In this document: positions 1 to 9,264 of the stretch, in pieces
Position numbering within the stretch: the first letter of the stretch is position 1
How the letters are laid out: each line of letters starts with the position of its first letter
Position numbers and translations under genes: made by a program
Source of the DNA: Akkermansiaceae bacterium
GTDB lineage: Bacteria > Verrucomicrobiota > Verrucomicrobiia > Verrucomicrobiales > Akkermansiaceae
Reading direction: 5' to 3'
DNA length: 57,189 nt
Assembly: GCA_026421245.1 (NCBI GenBank)
Contig: JAPKDJ010000023.1
Coordinates: 1 to 57,189 of the forward strand
The notes under the pieces: generated by a model
Seen by the model: only the letters and a program-made list of their open reading frames with translations
Database searches by the model: none
What the model was told of the DNA's origin: nothing

Positions 1-251
1 CACATGCTCCGGTTCCCCCTCTTCAAAGAGGGCGGACAACGCTAAGATGGGGGAATCTCGCTTCATTTTTAGAAATGAGGTTACCGAAGGTGCCCTTTAC
101 TCGTCTTATTCTTTTCCCAAAAAATTGGCAGAAATCCATTTGTCACCCACCTTTTGGGAGTTCGATTTTCGGGGAATCCCCATGGGGGGGCAGATCACTT
201 TAAAGCCCGGGGTTGGCAAAGTGACACAGGTGCGGTTGTCTCTTTCCCTGA

Positions 252-1487
252 ATGGCAGACGGAATTTTTGAACTGATTGTGATCGGTGGCGGTGCCGCCG
301 GCTTTTATGGCGCCATCACCGCAGCTGAGAGCGGTGCGGGAAAGGTCCTCATCCTCGAAAAAGGGCCGGAGGTATTGACCAAAGTTCGCATCTCGGGAGG
401 TGGCCGGTGCAATGTCACCCATGACTGCTACGACCCTCGCGAATTGGTTCAAAGCTACCCGCGCGGGATGAAAAATCTCATGGGGCCATTCCATCGGTTC
501 CAACCGGCCGATACCATCACTTGGTTTGAGGAACACGGAGTTGAATTAAAGGTTGAATCAGACGGGCGAATGTTTCCCACCACCGACAGTTCGCAAACCA
601 TCATCGACTGCCTCACCGATGCCGCGAGAAGACACGGCGTGGCTTACCGGACCCGTTGTGGCGCTACCCAGGTAAATCTCAGGGAAGAGGGATTCGAAAT
701 CGAAACCACCACCGGTGAAATTTTTAAAGCACCGCGCCTCTTGATTGCAACAGGCGGGATCCGCAGTGGCGACGCCAGCAAGCCTGTCGAAGATTTGGGT
801 CATTCACTCAGCACAGCTGTGCCATCCCTGTTCACCTTCAAGATTGGCGACATGAGACTCCATGACCTGCAGGGCGTCTCGGTTCCGAATGCACAGGTCA
901 AAATCGGCACGCTTGAAACCGCCGGCCCCCTCTTAATCACCCACTGGGGGCTAAGCGGCCCTGCTATTTTAAAAGCCTCCGCGTGGGGAGCAAGGGAGCT
1001 TGCGGAGAAGGATTACCGCTTCAAGGTCGAAGTCAATTGGACAGGAAGCGAAACAGCAGAGTCGGTTGCGGATGTCTTTGCAAAGCACCGACGGGACCAC
1101 GGAATCTGGAAAGTGATGAAGCGCAGCCTTTTTGAAGGAGTGACAAAAAGGCTTTGGCAACGCATGTGCGAAACTGCCAAGATCACCGATGATACCACTT
1201 GGGCCACCATCACAAAAAACCAAAGCACCGCGCTGGCCGGAGAGCTTGTCAAAGCGACCTATCAAGTCGATGGCAAGAGCCTCAATAAAGAGGAATTCGT
1301 CACCTGCGGCGGGGTCTCCCTCGATGAAATCCAACTCAAAACCATGGGAAGCAAGCAAGTCCCCGGCCTCTACTTCGCCGGCGAAGTCCTCGACATCGAT
1401 GGCGTGACCGGAGGATTTAACTTCCAGGCTGCGTGGACGACCGGAAGGCTCGCTGGCCTGGCCATCGCGGAATCTCTCAGCTCATAA
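252..1487 (+). CDS. NAD(P)/FAD-dependent oxidoreductase, YhiN/HI0933 family
   Basis: The 411-residue product opens with an FAD-binding Rossmann motif, VIGGGAAGFYGAI at residues 10-22. It carries the family signature SGGGRCNVTH at 48-57. The C-terminal part has VTCGGVSLDEI and TGGFNFQAAWTTGRLAG, the second FAD contact found in HI0933-like flavoproteins. Length is normal for the family (about 400). There is no signal peptide, so it should be cytosolic. The reaction of this family is poorly defined; names such as aminoacetone oxidase-like are used but not proven. It stands alone on the plus strand, convergent with the minus-strand operon that begins at 3307. The first ATG at 252 places the Rossmann strand at the usual distance from the start. 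Confidence 0.9.
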   Translation: MADGIFELIVIGGGAAGFYGAITAAESGAGKVLILEKGPEVLTKVRISGGGRCNVTHDCYDPRELVQSYPRGMKNLMGPFHRFQPADTITWFEEHGVELKVESDGRMFPTTDSSQTIIDCLTDAARRHGVAYRTRCGATQVNLREEGFEIETTTGEIFKAPRLLIATGGIRSGDASKPVEDLGHSLSTAVPSLFTFKIGDMRLHDLQGVSVPNAQVKIGTLETAGPLLITHWGLSGPAILKASAWGARELAEKDYRFKVEVNWTGSETAESVADVFAKHRRDHGIWKVMKRSLFEGVTKRLWQRMCETAKITDDTTWATITKNQSTALAGELVKATYQVDGKSLNKEEFVTCGGVSLDEIQLKTMGSKQVPGLYFAGEVLDIDGVTGGFNFQAAWTTGRLAGLAIAESLSS

Positions 1488-1556
1488 GTCTTCACTCGAA
1501 CGCAGTCGGGTGCTTCCGTGTCAAACTCGTCCCGCTCACCGGTATGAATCGCAGTT

Positions 1557-2078
1557 TCAATTTACCCTCCCACCCGAGGTATTTCTCGTTTCGGATGGCA
1601 GAACCGGAATGAGATACGACCACTCGATAGAGTTCCTTTTTAAAACCCCACTTTCTCCAAATTTCTTCTCCAAGTGCTCGTCAGAAATGATGACTCCAAA
1701 TCCCTCAAAAATGAACCCGGCGTTCTCAACAAACTTGAGCTGCTCCACTTCCTTCCTATTCCATTCGGGATCCGTGTTCATGGGATACTTGTCAATGACT
1801 TCCCCCATCTTCAACGTTGAGTCTTGGGTGACGACCTTCCGCTCAACAGGAAGTCTGGTGTCAGCATCGGGAAAACTGAAGGTCGCGTGGATGAGCAAGG
1901 TGCTTTTGATCAGCTCCCTCCCCTCTGCCCCTTTTTTGTATTCATCGAGATGAGTCTTCTCTTCCCAAGAGTAATAGCTCCCTGGATTGATCACCTCCAA
2001 CCGGATCACCGCAAAGCGATCTGCTCCCGACCCCAAAATATTTGCTGTCGTTCTCTCGTATTCGCTCAAGAAAATCAT
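1557..2078 (-). CDS. hypothetical protein, last gene of the trmO-tadA operon
   Basis: A 173-residue protein that I do not recognise. It has no signal peptide or membrane segment and is rich in charged residues, with mixed alpha/beta character. The start ATG is 3 bases after the tadA stop, and a purine-rich stretch inside the tadA end (GGAAGGAAGAG) can serve as ribosome-binding site. This spacing argues for translation from the same messenger as trmO and tadA. An open frame on the opposite strand (1510-1953) overlaps it but is proline/serine-rich and has no operon context, so the minus-strand frame is preferred. No function is proposed. Confidence 0.6.
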   Translation of the reverse strand: MIFLSEYERTTANILGSGADRFAVIRLEVINPGSYYSWEEKTHLDEYKKGAEGRELIKSTLLIHATFSFPDADTRLPVERKVVTQDSTLKMGEVIDKYPMNTDPEWNRKEVEQLKFVENAGFIFEGFGVIISDEHLEKKFGESGVLKRNSIEWSYLIPVLPSETRNTSGGRVN

Positions 2079-2081
2079 CTT

Positions 2082-2609
2082 TTAAATCTCTTCCTTCCTC
2101 GATCTCTCGCGGGCTTTCTTCTCTCGCGCTTCTTTAAAAAAGCTCTTTAGCATCCCGACACACTCTTCCTCCATCACTCCCATCGTAATCTCACAACGAT
2201 GATTGAGCGGCGGGTTACTTTGCAAAAGATTGATCCACCCTCCGGCCGCGCCTCCTTTGGGATCCATCGCGCCATAGACAACCCGATCCGGCCGGCAATG
2301 AACAATCGCGCCGGCACACATCGGGCAGGGCTCTTTCGTCACGTATAGTGTCGCCCCTTCCAGCCGCCAATCACCGTAGGCCGTTTGCGCGGACGTCAAA
2401 GCGAGCATTTCGGCATGGGCGGTGGCATCCTTGAGCGTTTCCACTTGATTCCAGCCGCGCGCAATCACTTGACCATCCCGCACGATGACCGCGCCAATCG
2501 GAACTTCCCCAACTTCGTAGGCCCGGCTCGCTTCCCGCAAGGCCTGGCCCATGAAGAAGAGATCGCTTTGAAAGTCAATCGACTGTTCGCTCTCGAAGTC
2601 AAAATCCAT
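2082..2609 (-). CDS. tadA: tRNA-specific adenosine deaminase TadA
   Basis: The enzyme deaminates the wobble adenosine A34 to inosine, classically in tRNA-Arg(ACG). The 175-residue protein shows the cytidine-deaminase-fold zinc motifs: HAE at 65-67 (His65 zinc ligand, Glu67 proton shuttle) and PCPMC at 94-98 (Cys95 and Cys98 zinc ligands). Length fits the TadA family, with a short acidic N-terminal extension of about 15 residues. It lies 8 bases downstream of trmO and 3 bases upstream of the hypothetical gene, so the three form one minus-strand operon. No regulatory signal is visible. Confidence 0.95.
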   Translation of the reverse strand: MDFDFESEQSIDFQSDLFFMGQALREASRAYEVGEVPIGAVIVRDGQVIARGWNQVETLKDATAHAEMLALTSAQTAYGDWRLEGATLYVTKEPCPMCAGAIVHCRPDRVVYGAMDPKGGAAGGWINLLQSNPPLNHRCEITMGVMEEECVGMLKSFFKEAREKKARERSRKEEI

Positions 2610-2617
2610 GCCTTTGG

Positions 2618-3307
2618 TTAGCTCATCTCACCACTGCTGGGAAGACTCTCTTGCGAAAGGACGATCACCCGGCCAGCCCGCACCTGCCATTTCACATTCA
2701 AATCATCGATCAGGCAGCCGTAGATTCGCTCCTCGTCATCGTGATAGGCCGGACGCGGATCGATCGAAAGCACGCGGGTCACCAAAGCCACCTTCACATC
2801 GCTCAAGTCGCCCCTTACCTCATCGGCAAAGTCGACCTCAAGCATCACCGGCGCTTCTTTGGCAAAGCCGGCGGCCGCTTCGGGAAGAGCCTCGGCATAG
2901 GGAAGGTAGGGTTTAATATCGAGAACGACCGTGCCATCGACGAGATCCAGTCCACTCACTTCGAGCGAGTCAGCAAAGATTCCCTCGAGCGCGACCAGCG
3001 AAAGCCCGATCCGATTGGGACGAAAAGGCGAGCGCGTGGCAAAGACTCCCTTTTTTTCATTCCCCCCGAGCCGGGGTGGACGGACGAACCATCGCGTCTC
3101 CTTTTCCTCCACCTGATCAAAAAGAAAAACGATCCAGACGTGGCTGAATTCCTCCAGGCCACGACAGGCTCCGGCGGGAACCTCTTCCGAAAAGACAATG
3201 CGCCCCTTGGCCTCGGGAACGAGGCCACTCTGCCTTGGCGTGCCAAATTTCTCACCAAAGCAACTCTCAACCCGCCCGATGGGCCTCATGGAGATCCGTT
3301 CGCTCAT
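2618..3307 (-). CDS. trmO: tRNA (N6-threonylcarbamoyladenosine37-N6)-methyltransferase TrmO
   Basis: The TrmO family (YaeB, TsaA, VirR) methylates t6A37 of tRNA-Thr(GGU) using S-adenosylmethionine. The 229-residue product has the beta-barrel signatures: RPIGRVES at 8-15, GTPRQSGL around 22-29, the EEFSHVWIVFLFD strand, RPPRLGG and TRSPFRPNRIGLSLV, and DVKPYLPYAEA-like text (here DIKPYLPYAEA). These are diagnostic. The C-terminal extension after about residue 170 is as usual for bacterial TrmO. It is the first gene of the trmO-tadA-hypothetical operon. Its start at 3307 abuts the stop of the broken CrtI-like gene at 3310. Confidence 0.93.
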   Translation of the reverse strand: MSERISMRPIGRVESCFGEKFGTPRQSGLVPEAKGRIVFSEEVPAGACRGLEEFSHVWIVFLFDQVEEKETRWFVRPPRLGGNEKKGVFATRSPFRPNRIGLSLVALEGIFADSLEVSGLDLVDGTVVLDIKPYLPYAEALPEAAAGFAKEAPVMLEVDFADEVRGDLSDVKVALVTRVLSIDPRPAYHDDEERIYGCLIDDLNVKWQVRAGRVIVLSQESLPSSGEMS

Positions 3308-3309
3308 GC

Positions 3310-3660
3310 CTAAAGGAAAGCAGGAGCGAGGTCAGCACGCGAGTATTCCTTGCCCACGGCATCGTAAAGAAGGTTCGAGGAAATTCGGCCATTCCCCAGA
3401 ATGGTGGTCGCGATGTAGGGAATGACCTTGAGAAGCTCCGACCTGAGATAAGAAGTCAGTTTGTGATAGGGGTTTTGCAGGCAGGGGCAAATCGCACGAA
3501 GCTTGGCTGCGTGGTCATTCATAAAACGACGGTAGCCGTCCTCATCGCCCACGCGGTCAGTTTTCTCAACGACCGTGACATCAAAGCCACGATGCGCGAA
3601 AATCATGGCAGAGGAAAGCCCCTCTGGCCCGGCACCGACAATGATCACCTGCTTCTTCAT
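3310..3660 (-). pseudogene. CrtI-like phytoene desaturase remnant, internally deleted and C-terminally truncated
   Basis: Reading from the ATG at 3660 gives 116 residues. The first 38 are a good FAD/NAD Rossmann start (VIIVGAGPEGLSSAMIF, then VEKTDRVG), as in CrtI-type carotenoid desaturases, whose next residues are normally GGR. Here the text jumps straight to DEDGYRRFMNDHAAKL, which resembles the CrtI stretch normally some 80-90 residues further on, and stops after LLYDAVGKEYSRADLAPAF. About 300 C-terminal residues are absent. I infer an internal deletion plus loss of the 3' part next to trmO. It could still be expressed as a short protein, but without the substrate and second FAD regions it cannot be a working desaturase. 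Confidence 0.7.
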
Positions 3661-3717
3661 TTGCGCCAGATAAGTAGACGACACTCTGCGATCGGGCTAA
3701 TATTTTTTGAACCCGAA

Positions 3718-4539
3718 ATGACCACAACCCGCTTTGCCCCCAGCCCCACCGGACGTCTCCACCTCGGCCACGCCTACGCGGCTAGGGTGGCCCATGATCT
3801 GGCCAGAAAAAAAGGAGGACGTTTTTGGGTTCGTTTTGAGGACATCGACCACACCCGGGTAAGGCCGGAATACTACGACGGCATTCTTGAGGACCTCCAA
3901 TGGCTTGGCCTTCAATGGGATGGCGAACCATGGCAGCAGCTTGATCGGCTCGATCACTATCAAGGTGCTCTGGAGAAACTCAAAGAGCTAGAGGTCGTCT
4001 ATCCTTGTTTCTGCACCCGCAAGGAGATTGAAACCGAACTCACTCAAATCACGAATGCTCCCCATGGCCCCGAGGGACCGCTTTATCCAGGGACCTGTCG
4101 TGGGCTTGGAGAATTCCCGCAAGACCGCGAACCAGCTTGGCGACTCAACACCCGCAAGGCCGCGCAGCTTGCCGGTCACTTGAGCTTCCATGACATGCAG
4201 CACGGGGAAATCGCAGTCGTCCCACACCTTCTCGGAGACGTCATTTTGGCGAGAAAGGACATCGGAACCTCCTACCATCTCGCAGTTGTCATTGATGATG
4301 CGGCTCAGGAAGTCACCCATGTCACCCGGGGCGAGGATCTTTTGCCTTCCACTCACGTGCACCGGCTCCTGCAAAGCCTTTTGGGCCTTTCCGAGCCCGA
4401 TTACCTCCACCATCGCTTGATTCTGGACGACTCCGGCCAACGACTCGCAAAAAGACACGACTCCCTCGCTATCGCTACTCTCCGGAATCAAGGGCTCACC
4501 TCATTTGAGGTCCTTGAACTTCTTTGTCAGCATCGCTAA
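3718..4539 (+). CDS. gluQ: glutamyl-Q tRNA(Asp) synthetase
   Basis: GluQ-RS is a truncated GluRS paralogue that charges glutamate onto queuosine at position 34 of tRNA-Asp. The 273-residue protein starts RFAPSPTGRLHLGHAYAA, with the class I HIGH-type motif HLGH at 15-18. A zinc site is suggested by YPCFC and the later YPGTC. The ATP-loop counterpart of KMSK is RLAKRHDS, common in this subfamily. The anticodon-binding domain of full GluRS is absent, as expected. The frame is open further upstream to 3235, but only the ATG at 3718 gives the family N-terminus. It is divergent from the broken CrtI-like gene across a 57-base gap. Confidence 0.93.
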   Translation: MTTTRFAPSPTGRLHLGHAYAARVAHDLARKKGGRFWVRFEDIDHTRVRPEYYDGILEDLQWLGLQWDGEPWQQLDRLDHYQGALEKLKELEVVYPCFCTRKEIETELTQITNAPHGPEGPLYPGTCRGLGEFPQDREPAWRLNTRKAAQLAGHLSFHDMQHGEIAVVPHLLGDVILARKDIGTSYHLAVVIDDAAQEVTHVTRGEDLLPSTHVHRLLQSLLGLSEPDYLHHRLILDDSGQRLAKRHDSLAIATLRNQGLTSFEVLELLCQHR

Positions 4540-4585
4540 AGGAATTGACTCTCCCTCGGACTCCATTCCCGTCTATCATCCCAAC

Positions 4586-5581
4586 ATGTTGGACATTCCC
4601 CTTCGCGTCGGAGTGAGCGGAGCGACATCCATCGCCAAAGGTGTTGCCTTTCAAGTGGCGGCCACTCCGGGAATGAACCTCGCCTGGCAATCAAAAGGCG
4701 TGCTTGAAGACCTCAAAACCAAACTCAAGGAGGAGCCTGTCGATGTCTTCATCGAAGCCTGTGGAGAGATCGCCGCCGCCGCAGAAGCCTCACTTCTGGC
4801 CATCAAAAACCACGCCCACGTTATCCTCACCAATGCCCGCGTCGATGTGACCGTTGGTCAGACTCTCCAGACTGAGGCCCACCAAAATGGAATCATCGTG
4901 ACCTCCGACGCCGGAACGCCTCATGGAGTTCTCGCTACCATGATTCAGGAGGCCCACATCATGGGCTTTGAAACGGTGCAAGCGGGCCAGGCCTCACCTC
5001 TCAGCGAGCCAACCCAGGTCCTCTACGAGATGGCCGCTCTCGCCAATGGCTTCGGCTTCCTCCTTCCCGAGGGTGGAATGACGGGACCTGAAATCGCTAG
5101 CCTCGATGAAACGATCAATGCTTTTAATCTCGAAAGCTATGGCGAGACTCCAAGAATCGACTATGTGAGAGGTCCGAAACCCGGAGGAGGGCTCTACCTT
5201 ATCGTCAAACCAAAGTTCGACCTCCCCGTAGAACAACTCACTCATCTTCGGGGCTGCCAACTCGGAAACGGGCCATACTACCTCCTTCGACGGGACTACC
5301 ATCTTGGCCATCTTGAAACGCCCAAAGCCATCCTCGGAGCTGCCGCCGGCCAACCCATCTTATCGCCCAGCTATCCGACCTGTGACGTCTACGCTTCGCT
5401 CGAAGAAAAACTGTATTCCGGGACGGAGCTGAAACAACATCATCTCGAAGCCCAACTTTGCCCCATCGACAAAAACCGCATCCCCCTGGCAGTCTTGGAA
5501 GAAGGGGCGGCACTCACGGCCGACCTTGATCGAGGCCAGGACATCACCTTTGAAAACACCCGTCTCGTGGAGACGGAATGA
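4586..5581 (+). CDS. homoserine-dehydrogenase-like NAD(P) oxidoreductase with SAF-type C-terminus (COG4091)
   Basis: The 331-residue protein starts with a Rossmann strand (LRVGVSGATSIAKG, about 5-18) and continues with family text: VDVTVGQTLQTEAHQNG around 90-105, then the SDAGTPHGV and GFETVQAGQ segments. In COG4091 proteins the first of these reads close to DVTVGP.L...A...G. The later PYYLLRRDYHLGHLETPKAI matches the family's C-terminal SAF-like region. Related enzymes act on branched sugar acids and other hydroxy acids; no substrate can be named here. The open frame runs up to 4505, overlapping gluQ, but ATG 4586 leaves a 46-base gap and starts directly before the Rossmann strand. No signal peptide, so cytosolic. 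Confidence 0.75.
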   Translation: MLDIPLRVGVSGATSIAKGVAFQVAATPGMNLAWQSKGVLEDLKTKLKEEPVDVFIEACGEIAAAAEASLLAIKNHAHVILTNARVDVTVGQTLQTEAHQNGIIVTSDAGTPHGVLATMIQEAHIMGFETVQAGQASPLSEPTQVLYEMAALANGFGFLLPEGGMTGPEIASLDETINAFNLESYGETPRIDYVRGPKPGGGLYLIVKPKFDLPVEQLTHLRGCQLGNGPYYLLRRDYHLGHLETPKAILGAAAGQPILSPSYPTCDVYASLEEKLYSGTELKQHHLEAQLCPIDKNRIPLAVLEEGAALTADLDRGQDITFENTRLVETE

Positions 5582-5588
5582 CCACTGA

Positions 5589-6068
5589 AAATCCGCAACA
5601 ATTTCCATCACCTTTTACTCCAGCCCGGGAGTGACCTCTGAACTTAAACGCTCACTCGATGGTGAGAGTTGGGATCGCCTTGGAGGCACCGTGACTGTCG
5701 ATGCCACTGATACCTCCATCATCACCGATCCCAACGCCGACCCGGACAACGATGACCTCAACTCCCTCCTCGAATACGCGCTCGGGACCTCACCCACCAC
5801 GGCAAATCCAAATCCCTTCAAAATCGCCATCACCGGCACCTCGGTTGAAATCACTACAACGATCAACCAGGAAGCAGACGACATCGAAATCACCTTGCAG
5901 AGTTCATCCTCCCTCACCGGATGGAACGATGCCAACGAGGACCTTCCTATCGTCTCACGCATCAACAATGGTGACGGAACCACCACCGTCACCTACCGAA
6001 GTCAACCCGGCTTTCTCCTGACCAACGATCAACAATTCTTCCGGATCAAAGTCACCTTGATCCCGTAA
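5589..6068 (+). pseudogene. orphan C-terminal tail of a lamin-tail/CotH-type exoprotein
   Basis: The frame opens after a TGA at 5586-5588 and has no ATG; the only usable start is GTG at 5631. Its sequence is the tail seen at the end of PVC exoproteins: a first beta unit (LKRSLDGESWDRL), the Asp-rich linker DPNADPDNDDLNSLLEYALG, then a second unit ending NNGDGTTTVTYRS and FFRIKVTLIP. Compare DEDHDGLTAFAEYATG near the end of the exoprotein at 53232-56948. There is no signal peptide or catalytic domain. I read it as the 3' end of a gene whose 5' part was deleted up to the end of the COG4091 gene, only 7 bases upstream. Confidence 0.65.
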
Positions 6069-6096
6069 CTGATTGACTCCGCCAATCACCCTCAAA

Positions 6097-6259
6097 TCAC
6101 CCTTCCGCGATCCGGAAGAACAATTTCGCAGACGGTTGGACCCCGGCTTCGACAAGATCAAAAGTCACCGTGATATGATCCGCGTCAGGAGTGGCTCCTT
6201 CCTTTTCGGCGATCGCGCAGGCCAGCAAGAAACGTGAAAATGAAAGTAAAAATCTTCAT
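6097..6259 (-). pseudogene. ends-only stub: signal peptide joined to a C-terminal tail, with a frameshift at the start
   Basis: The ATG at 6259-6257 overlaps the stop of the tandem sulfatase in an ATGA arrangement. In the next frame one finds RFLLSFSRFLLACAIAEK, a good signal peptide with an AIA cleavage site, followed by TPDADHITVTFDLVEAG and AKLFFRIAEG and then a stop. That ending resembles the FFRI tails of the exoproteins in this window. Removing one A after the ATG would join start and signal peptide in a single frame of about 50 codons. The body that should separate signal peptide and tail is missing. The reconstruction is inference from a short sequence. Confidence 0.45.
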
Positions 6260-9192
6260 GTGTTGCGTCGGCTGGCCGCTTGTTCCTGTCTAATCTTGAG
6301 CACCCGGCGGAACTCATCGAGGCGATGTTTTAGGTTCGTGCGGCCAGCGAGGTTGTTCTTTTCTTCGGGATCGTTGGTGAGGTTGTAGAGTTCCTCGCCA
6401 GCGGGCCACTTGCCGTAGCGCCATCTTTGGTTGCGGAGTGCGTAGCCGATCTCTTTGCCACGAGTCACGATGCTGTAGGCGTAGTTCTTTTTCCCGAGTC
6501 GCTCGGGATGATCGAGGAGCGGGCGTAGCGAAGCACCTTGCAAATGTCCCGGGCGATCCAATCCAGTGAGCTGCGCAAGAGTCGGGTAGATGTCGATCAA
6601 TTCAACCATGGCCTCGGAGCGCGTGCCGGGCTTAGTCAGTCCCGGCGCGTGAATGATGAAGGGAACCTTCGCCCCGATGTCAAAGAGGGTCACTTTCCCC
6701 CAGAGAAAATGATCGCCGAGGTGATATCCGTGATCGGAAGTGACGATGACGATGGTGTCTTCCCACTGGCCGCTTTCCTTCAGTGCATCGAGAACGATCT
6801 TAATCTGCGCATCGATGAAGGAAACACAGGCATGATAGGCCTGCATGTATTCGCGTCGAAGAGCATCGTTTTCTTTGAACTCCTCAAAGCCAAATTCTTT
6901 GAAGCGGGTGTTGAGCGCTCGGCGGGGGATGTTGTCCCAGAGGTTCGCTTTCTCCGGCGTGTAAGTGATGGAATCGAGCGGATAGAGGTCGAAGTATTTT
7001 TGCGGAGCGAGGAAGGGAACGTGGGGCTTCTGAATCCCGCATGCGATGAAGAAAGGTTTTCCGCCATTGGGCTTCCCCTTAAGCCAGCGGGCAACGGTGC
7101 GGGCGTTCTTCCCGTCCTTATGCTGCTCATCAGTGAGCCCACTAGGGCCATATCCGGGAGGGGTTTGCGCATCGAACTTCGACTTCGCTTGCTTCTCCAA
7201 GGTGCGCCAGGCTTTACGATTCTTGGGGAGTTCGACCGAGCCGTTCTCTGCTTCAAACTTCTTGCGTGCTGCCTTCACGATCGGGAGTTCATCGTTATTG
7301 AAACGATGAAACTCACTCCAGGCAAGCTCCCCGTATTCATGCCGGGGCGAGTGAAAAACCTTGCCCACGCTTCCCGTCCAATAACCGCTCTCTTTAAAAA
7401 ACTGCGGCATGGAAAGAGTTCCCGGACGGGTCTGACGAACATCAGATTTATTATCAATCACCCCGCTCGATTCCGGATACAGTCCGTTCAAAAAAGAAGC
7501 CCTCGAAGGACCGCAAACTGGATACTGGCAAAAGGCACGATTAAAGATCATCGCTTCGGACGCGAACTGCGCGAGCGTCGGCGTTTTGATGTGATCGTAA
7601 CCCGATGGAGAAACGTGTGTATTGAGATCATCGCAGACGATGAGCAGAACGTTCTTCTTGTTCCCCTTTTTGGGAACAGAGGCTTTCTCCCCTCCCTTGC
7701 GCCAGTGGAAGGTCTCGCCTTCGATAATGAGATCCTTTTTGATGTTTCGCTTGGGGGAAGGCTTGGCAAAGGTTTTGGGAGCGGCTTGCCGCAGCTTAGC
7801 TTTCACTCCGGCGTGTTCGGGCTTGGCAGCAATGTTAAACCACTCGTTCGGGTCGGCTTTGACGTCGTAGAGTTCCTCGCCGTCCTTTCCGTAGGTGATG
7901 TATCGCCAGTCCTTGTTAATGACGGCGAATTCTCCGGGAACCATGTAGGGCAGGTAAACATCACGATCCTTTGCCTCCTCCGGCTTGGCCAGAGTGGAAG
8001 CGAGTGATTCGCCCTCAAGCTTCTGATGCGGCTTCGGGAGATGGCACATCTCGACAAAAGTGGGATACATGTCGATGAGGCTCGCGGTGACATCCGTCTT
8101 CTTTCCCTTCGCCACCCCCGGCCCAGCCCAAATGAACGGAACGTTCGACGTCCTCTCCCAAAGAGTGTGCTTTCCCCAGTCGTACTTCTCCCCGTGATGA
8201 TAGCCGTGGTCGCTCCAAAGCACCACAATGGTGTTGTCGGCGTAGGGGCTCGCTTCCAGAGCATCAAGAACACGGCCCATCATGGCGTCGGCGTAGCTCA
8301 TACAGGCGAGATAGCCGTGAATGGCATCCTTAACCGCGCCTTTTTTTTCGAGCTCCTTGTGGATTTTTGATCGGCCGGTTTTCGCCTTCTTGATGCGCTC
8401 GGGAAGGTCATCGAGATCGTCCGCCTTGTAGGGTGGCAGCTCGATCTGATCGCGATCGTAGAGGTCAAAATATTTTTGCGGGCAGTAGTTTGGAAAATGC
8501 GGCGCGTAAATGCCACACGCGAGAAAGAAGGGCTTGTCGTGCTCTTTCTTGAGCTGCTCCACTGCCCAGTTCACGCGAATGGTGTCCGCCATTCCCTCTT
8601 CCTTTTCATTGGGAAGTCCGGCCCATTCGAGGAACAAGCCGCCCGTCACTTTCTTACCCTCGTTAAAAGGGCTCGCCGGGAAAGAATCGGGAAAGGGTGT
8701 CTCCTCGCTCCAGGAATCGAGCGGCCAGCCATTTTTTTTCTGAGATTCGTTCCGGAGGAAGAACTCGCTCCAACCACGGACATCGATATTTCCTTCACGA
8801 TGATGAAACAACTTTCCGGCTCCCAAGGTGGTGTACCCTGCCTTCGAAAAGCTTGTTTGTAGCCCCTCGCTCTCAGGACGATCCGTAAAGTAGTCCGCCG
8901 ATTGATAGCATCCCGTGGTGGAAGCAAACTGACCCGTAAAAATCGCAGCCCGCGATGGCGCACAGTAGACTCCGGCGGTGTGCGCGTTTGAAAAATTCAC
9001 CCCGCGAGCAGCTAGTTTGTCGATATTGGGCGTGACCGCGCTTGGCGTCGTATTGAGACACCCGATCCAATCGTTCATATCATCAACCGCCAGGAAGAGC
9101 ACGTTGGGCTGCTGCTGCTCCGCGAAGGAAAAACTGACAGTGAGCGAGGAAAGGAAGAGCGCTTTCGTGAAGAGGGAGAATTTTTTGAACAT
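6256..9192 (-). CDS. tandem sulfatase: two complete sulfatase domains in one secreted chain
   Basis: The 978-residue product has a signal peptide ([17 protein letters not shown]..., ending near SFAEQ) and two full S1 sulfatase domains. Domain 1 starts [14 protein letters not shown] near residue 28; its formylglycine motif is CAPSR with Cys77, and it has [15 protein letters not shown]. Domain 2 starts [12 protein letters not shown] near 511; its motif is CGPSR with Cys560, and it has [15 protein letters not shown]. Both look like iduronate-2-sulfatase-type members. A Lys-rich linker ([10 protein letters not shown]) separates them. Family members normally have one domain of 450-500 residues, so this is a fusion or duplication. 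The frame is open 17 codons further upstream, but the ATG at 9192 gives the normal signal peptide. Both Cys motifs are intact, so both sites may be active. Confidence 0.92.
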   Translation of the reverse strand: MFKKFSLFTKALFLSSLTVSFSFAEQQQPNVLFLAVDDMNDWIGCLNTTPSAVTPNIDKLAARGVNFSNAHTAGVYCAPSRAAIFTGQFASTTGCYQSADYFTDRPESEGLQTSFSKAGYTTLGAGKLFHHREGNIDVRGWSEFFLRNESQKKNGWPLDSWSEETPFPDSFPASPFNEGKKVTGGLFLEWAGLPNEKEEGMADTIRVNWAVEQLKKEHDKPFFLACGIYAPHFPNYCPQKYFDLYDRDQIELPPYKADDLDDLPERIKKAKTGRSKIHKELEKKGAVKDAIHGYLACMSYADAMMGRVLDALEASPYADNTIVVLWSDHGYHHGEKYDWGKHTLWERTSNVPFIWAGPGVAKGKKTDVTASLIDMYPTFVEMCHLPKPHQKLEGESLASTLAKPEEAKDRDVYLPYMVPGEFAVINKDWRYITYGKDGEELYDVKADPNEWFNIAAKPEHAGVKAKLRQAAPKTFAKPSPKRNIKKDLIIEGETFHWRKGGEKASVPKKGNKKNVLLIVCDDLNTHVSPSGYDHIKTPTLAQFASEAMIFNRAFCQYPVCGPSRASFLNGLYPESSGVIDNKSDVRQTRPGTLSMPQFFKESGYWTGSVGKVFHSPRHEYGELAWSEFHRFNNDELPIVKAARKKFEAENGSVELPKNRKAWRTLEKQAKSKFDAQTPPGYGPSGLTDEQHKDGKNARTVARWLKGKPNGGKPFFIACGIQKPHVPFLAPQKYFDLYPLDSITYTPEKANLWDNIPRRALNTRFKEFGFEEFKENDALRREYMQAYHACVSFIDAQIKIVLDALKESGQWEDTIVIVTSDHGYHLGDHFLWGKVTLFDIGAKVPFIIHAPGLTKPGTRSEAMVELIDIYPTLAQLTGLDRPGHLQGASLRPLLDHPERLGKKNYAYSIVTRGKEIGYALRNQRWRYGKWPAGEELYNLTNDPEEKNNLAGRTNLKHRLDEFRRVLKIRQEQAASRRNT

Positions 9193-9264
9193 AAAAATGG
9201 TTCTCGATTGGATATTTTTGACACGCCCATGACAAGTCCCCAAAACGGGAACCGCTTGTCTTTT

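Noticed and set aside
1510..1953. 147-codon plus-strand frame
   Set aside because: Overlaps the operon-linked minus-strand gene at 1557-2078; low complexity and no ribosome-binding context.
3235..3717. N-terminal extension of gluQ
   Set aside because: The open frame runs upstream, but the family start is at 3718 and the upstream part overlaps the minus-strand CrtI-like remnant.
6538..8007. 489-codon plus-strand open frame
   Set aside because: It lies entirely antisense to the tandem sulfatase, has no family resemblance or signal, and arises from the GC-rich third positions of the real gene.
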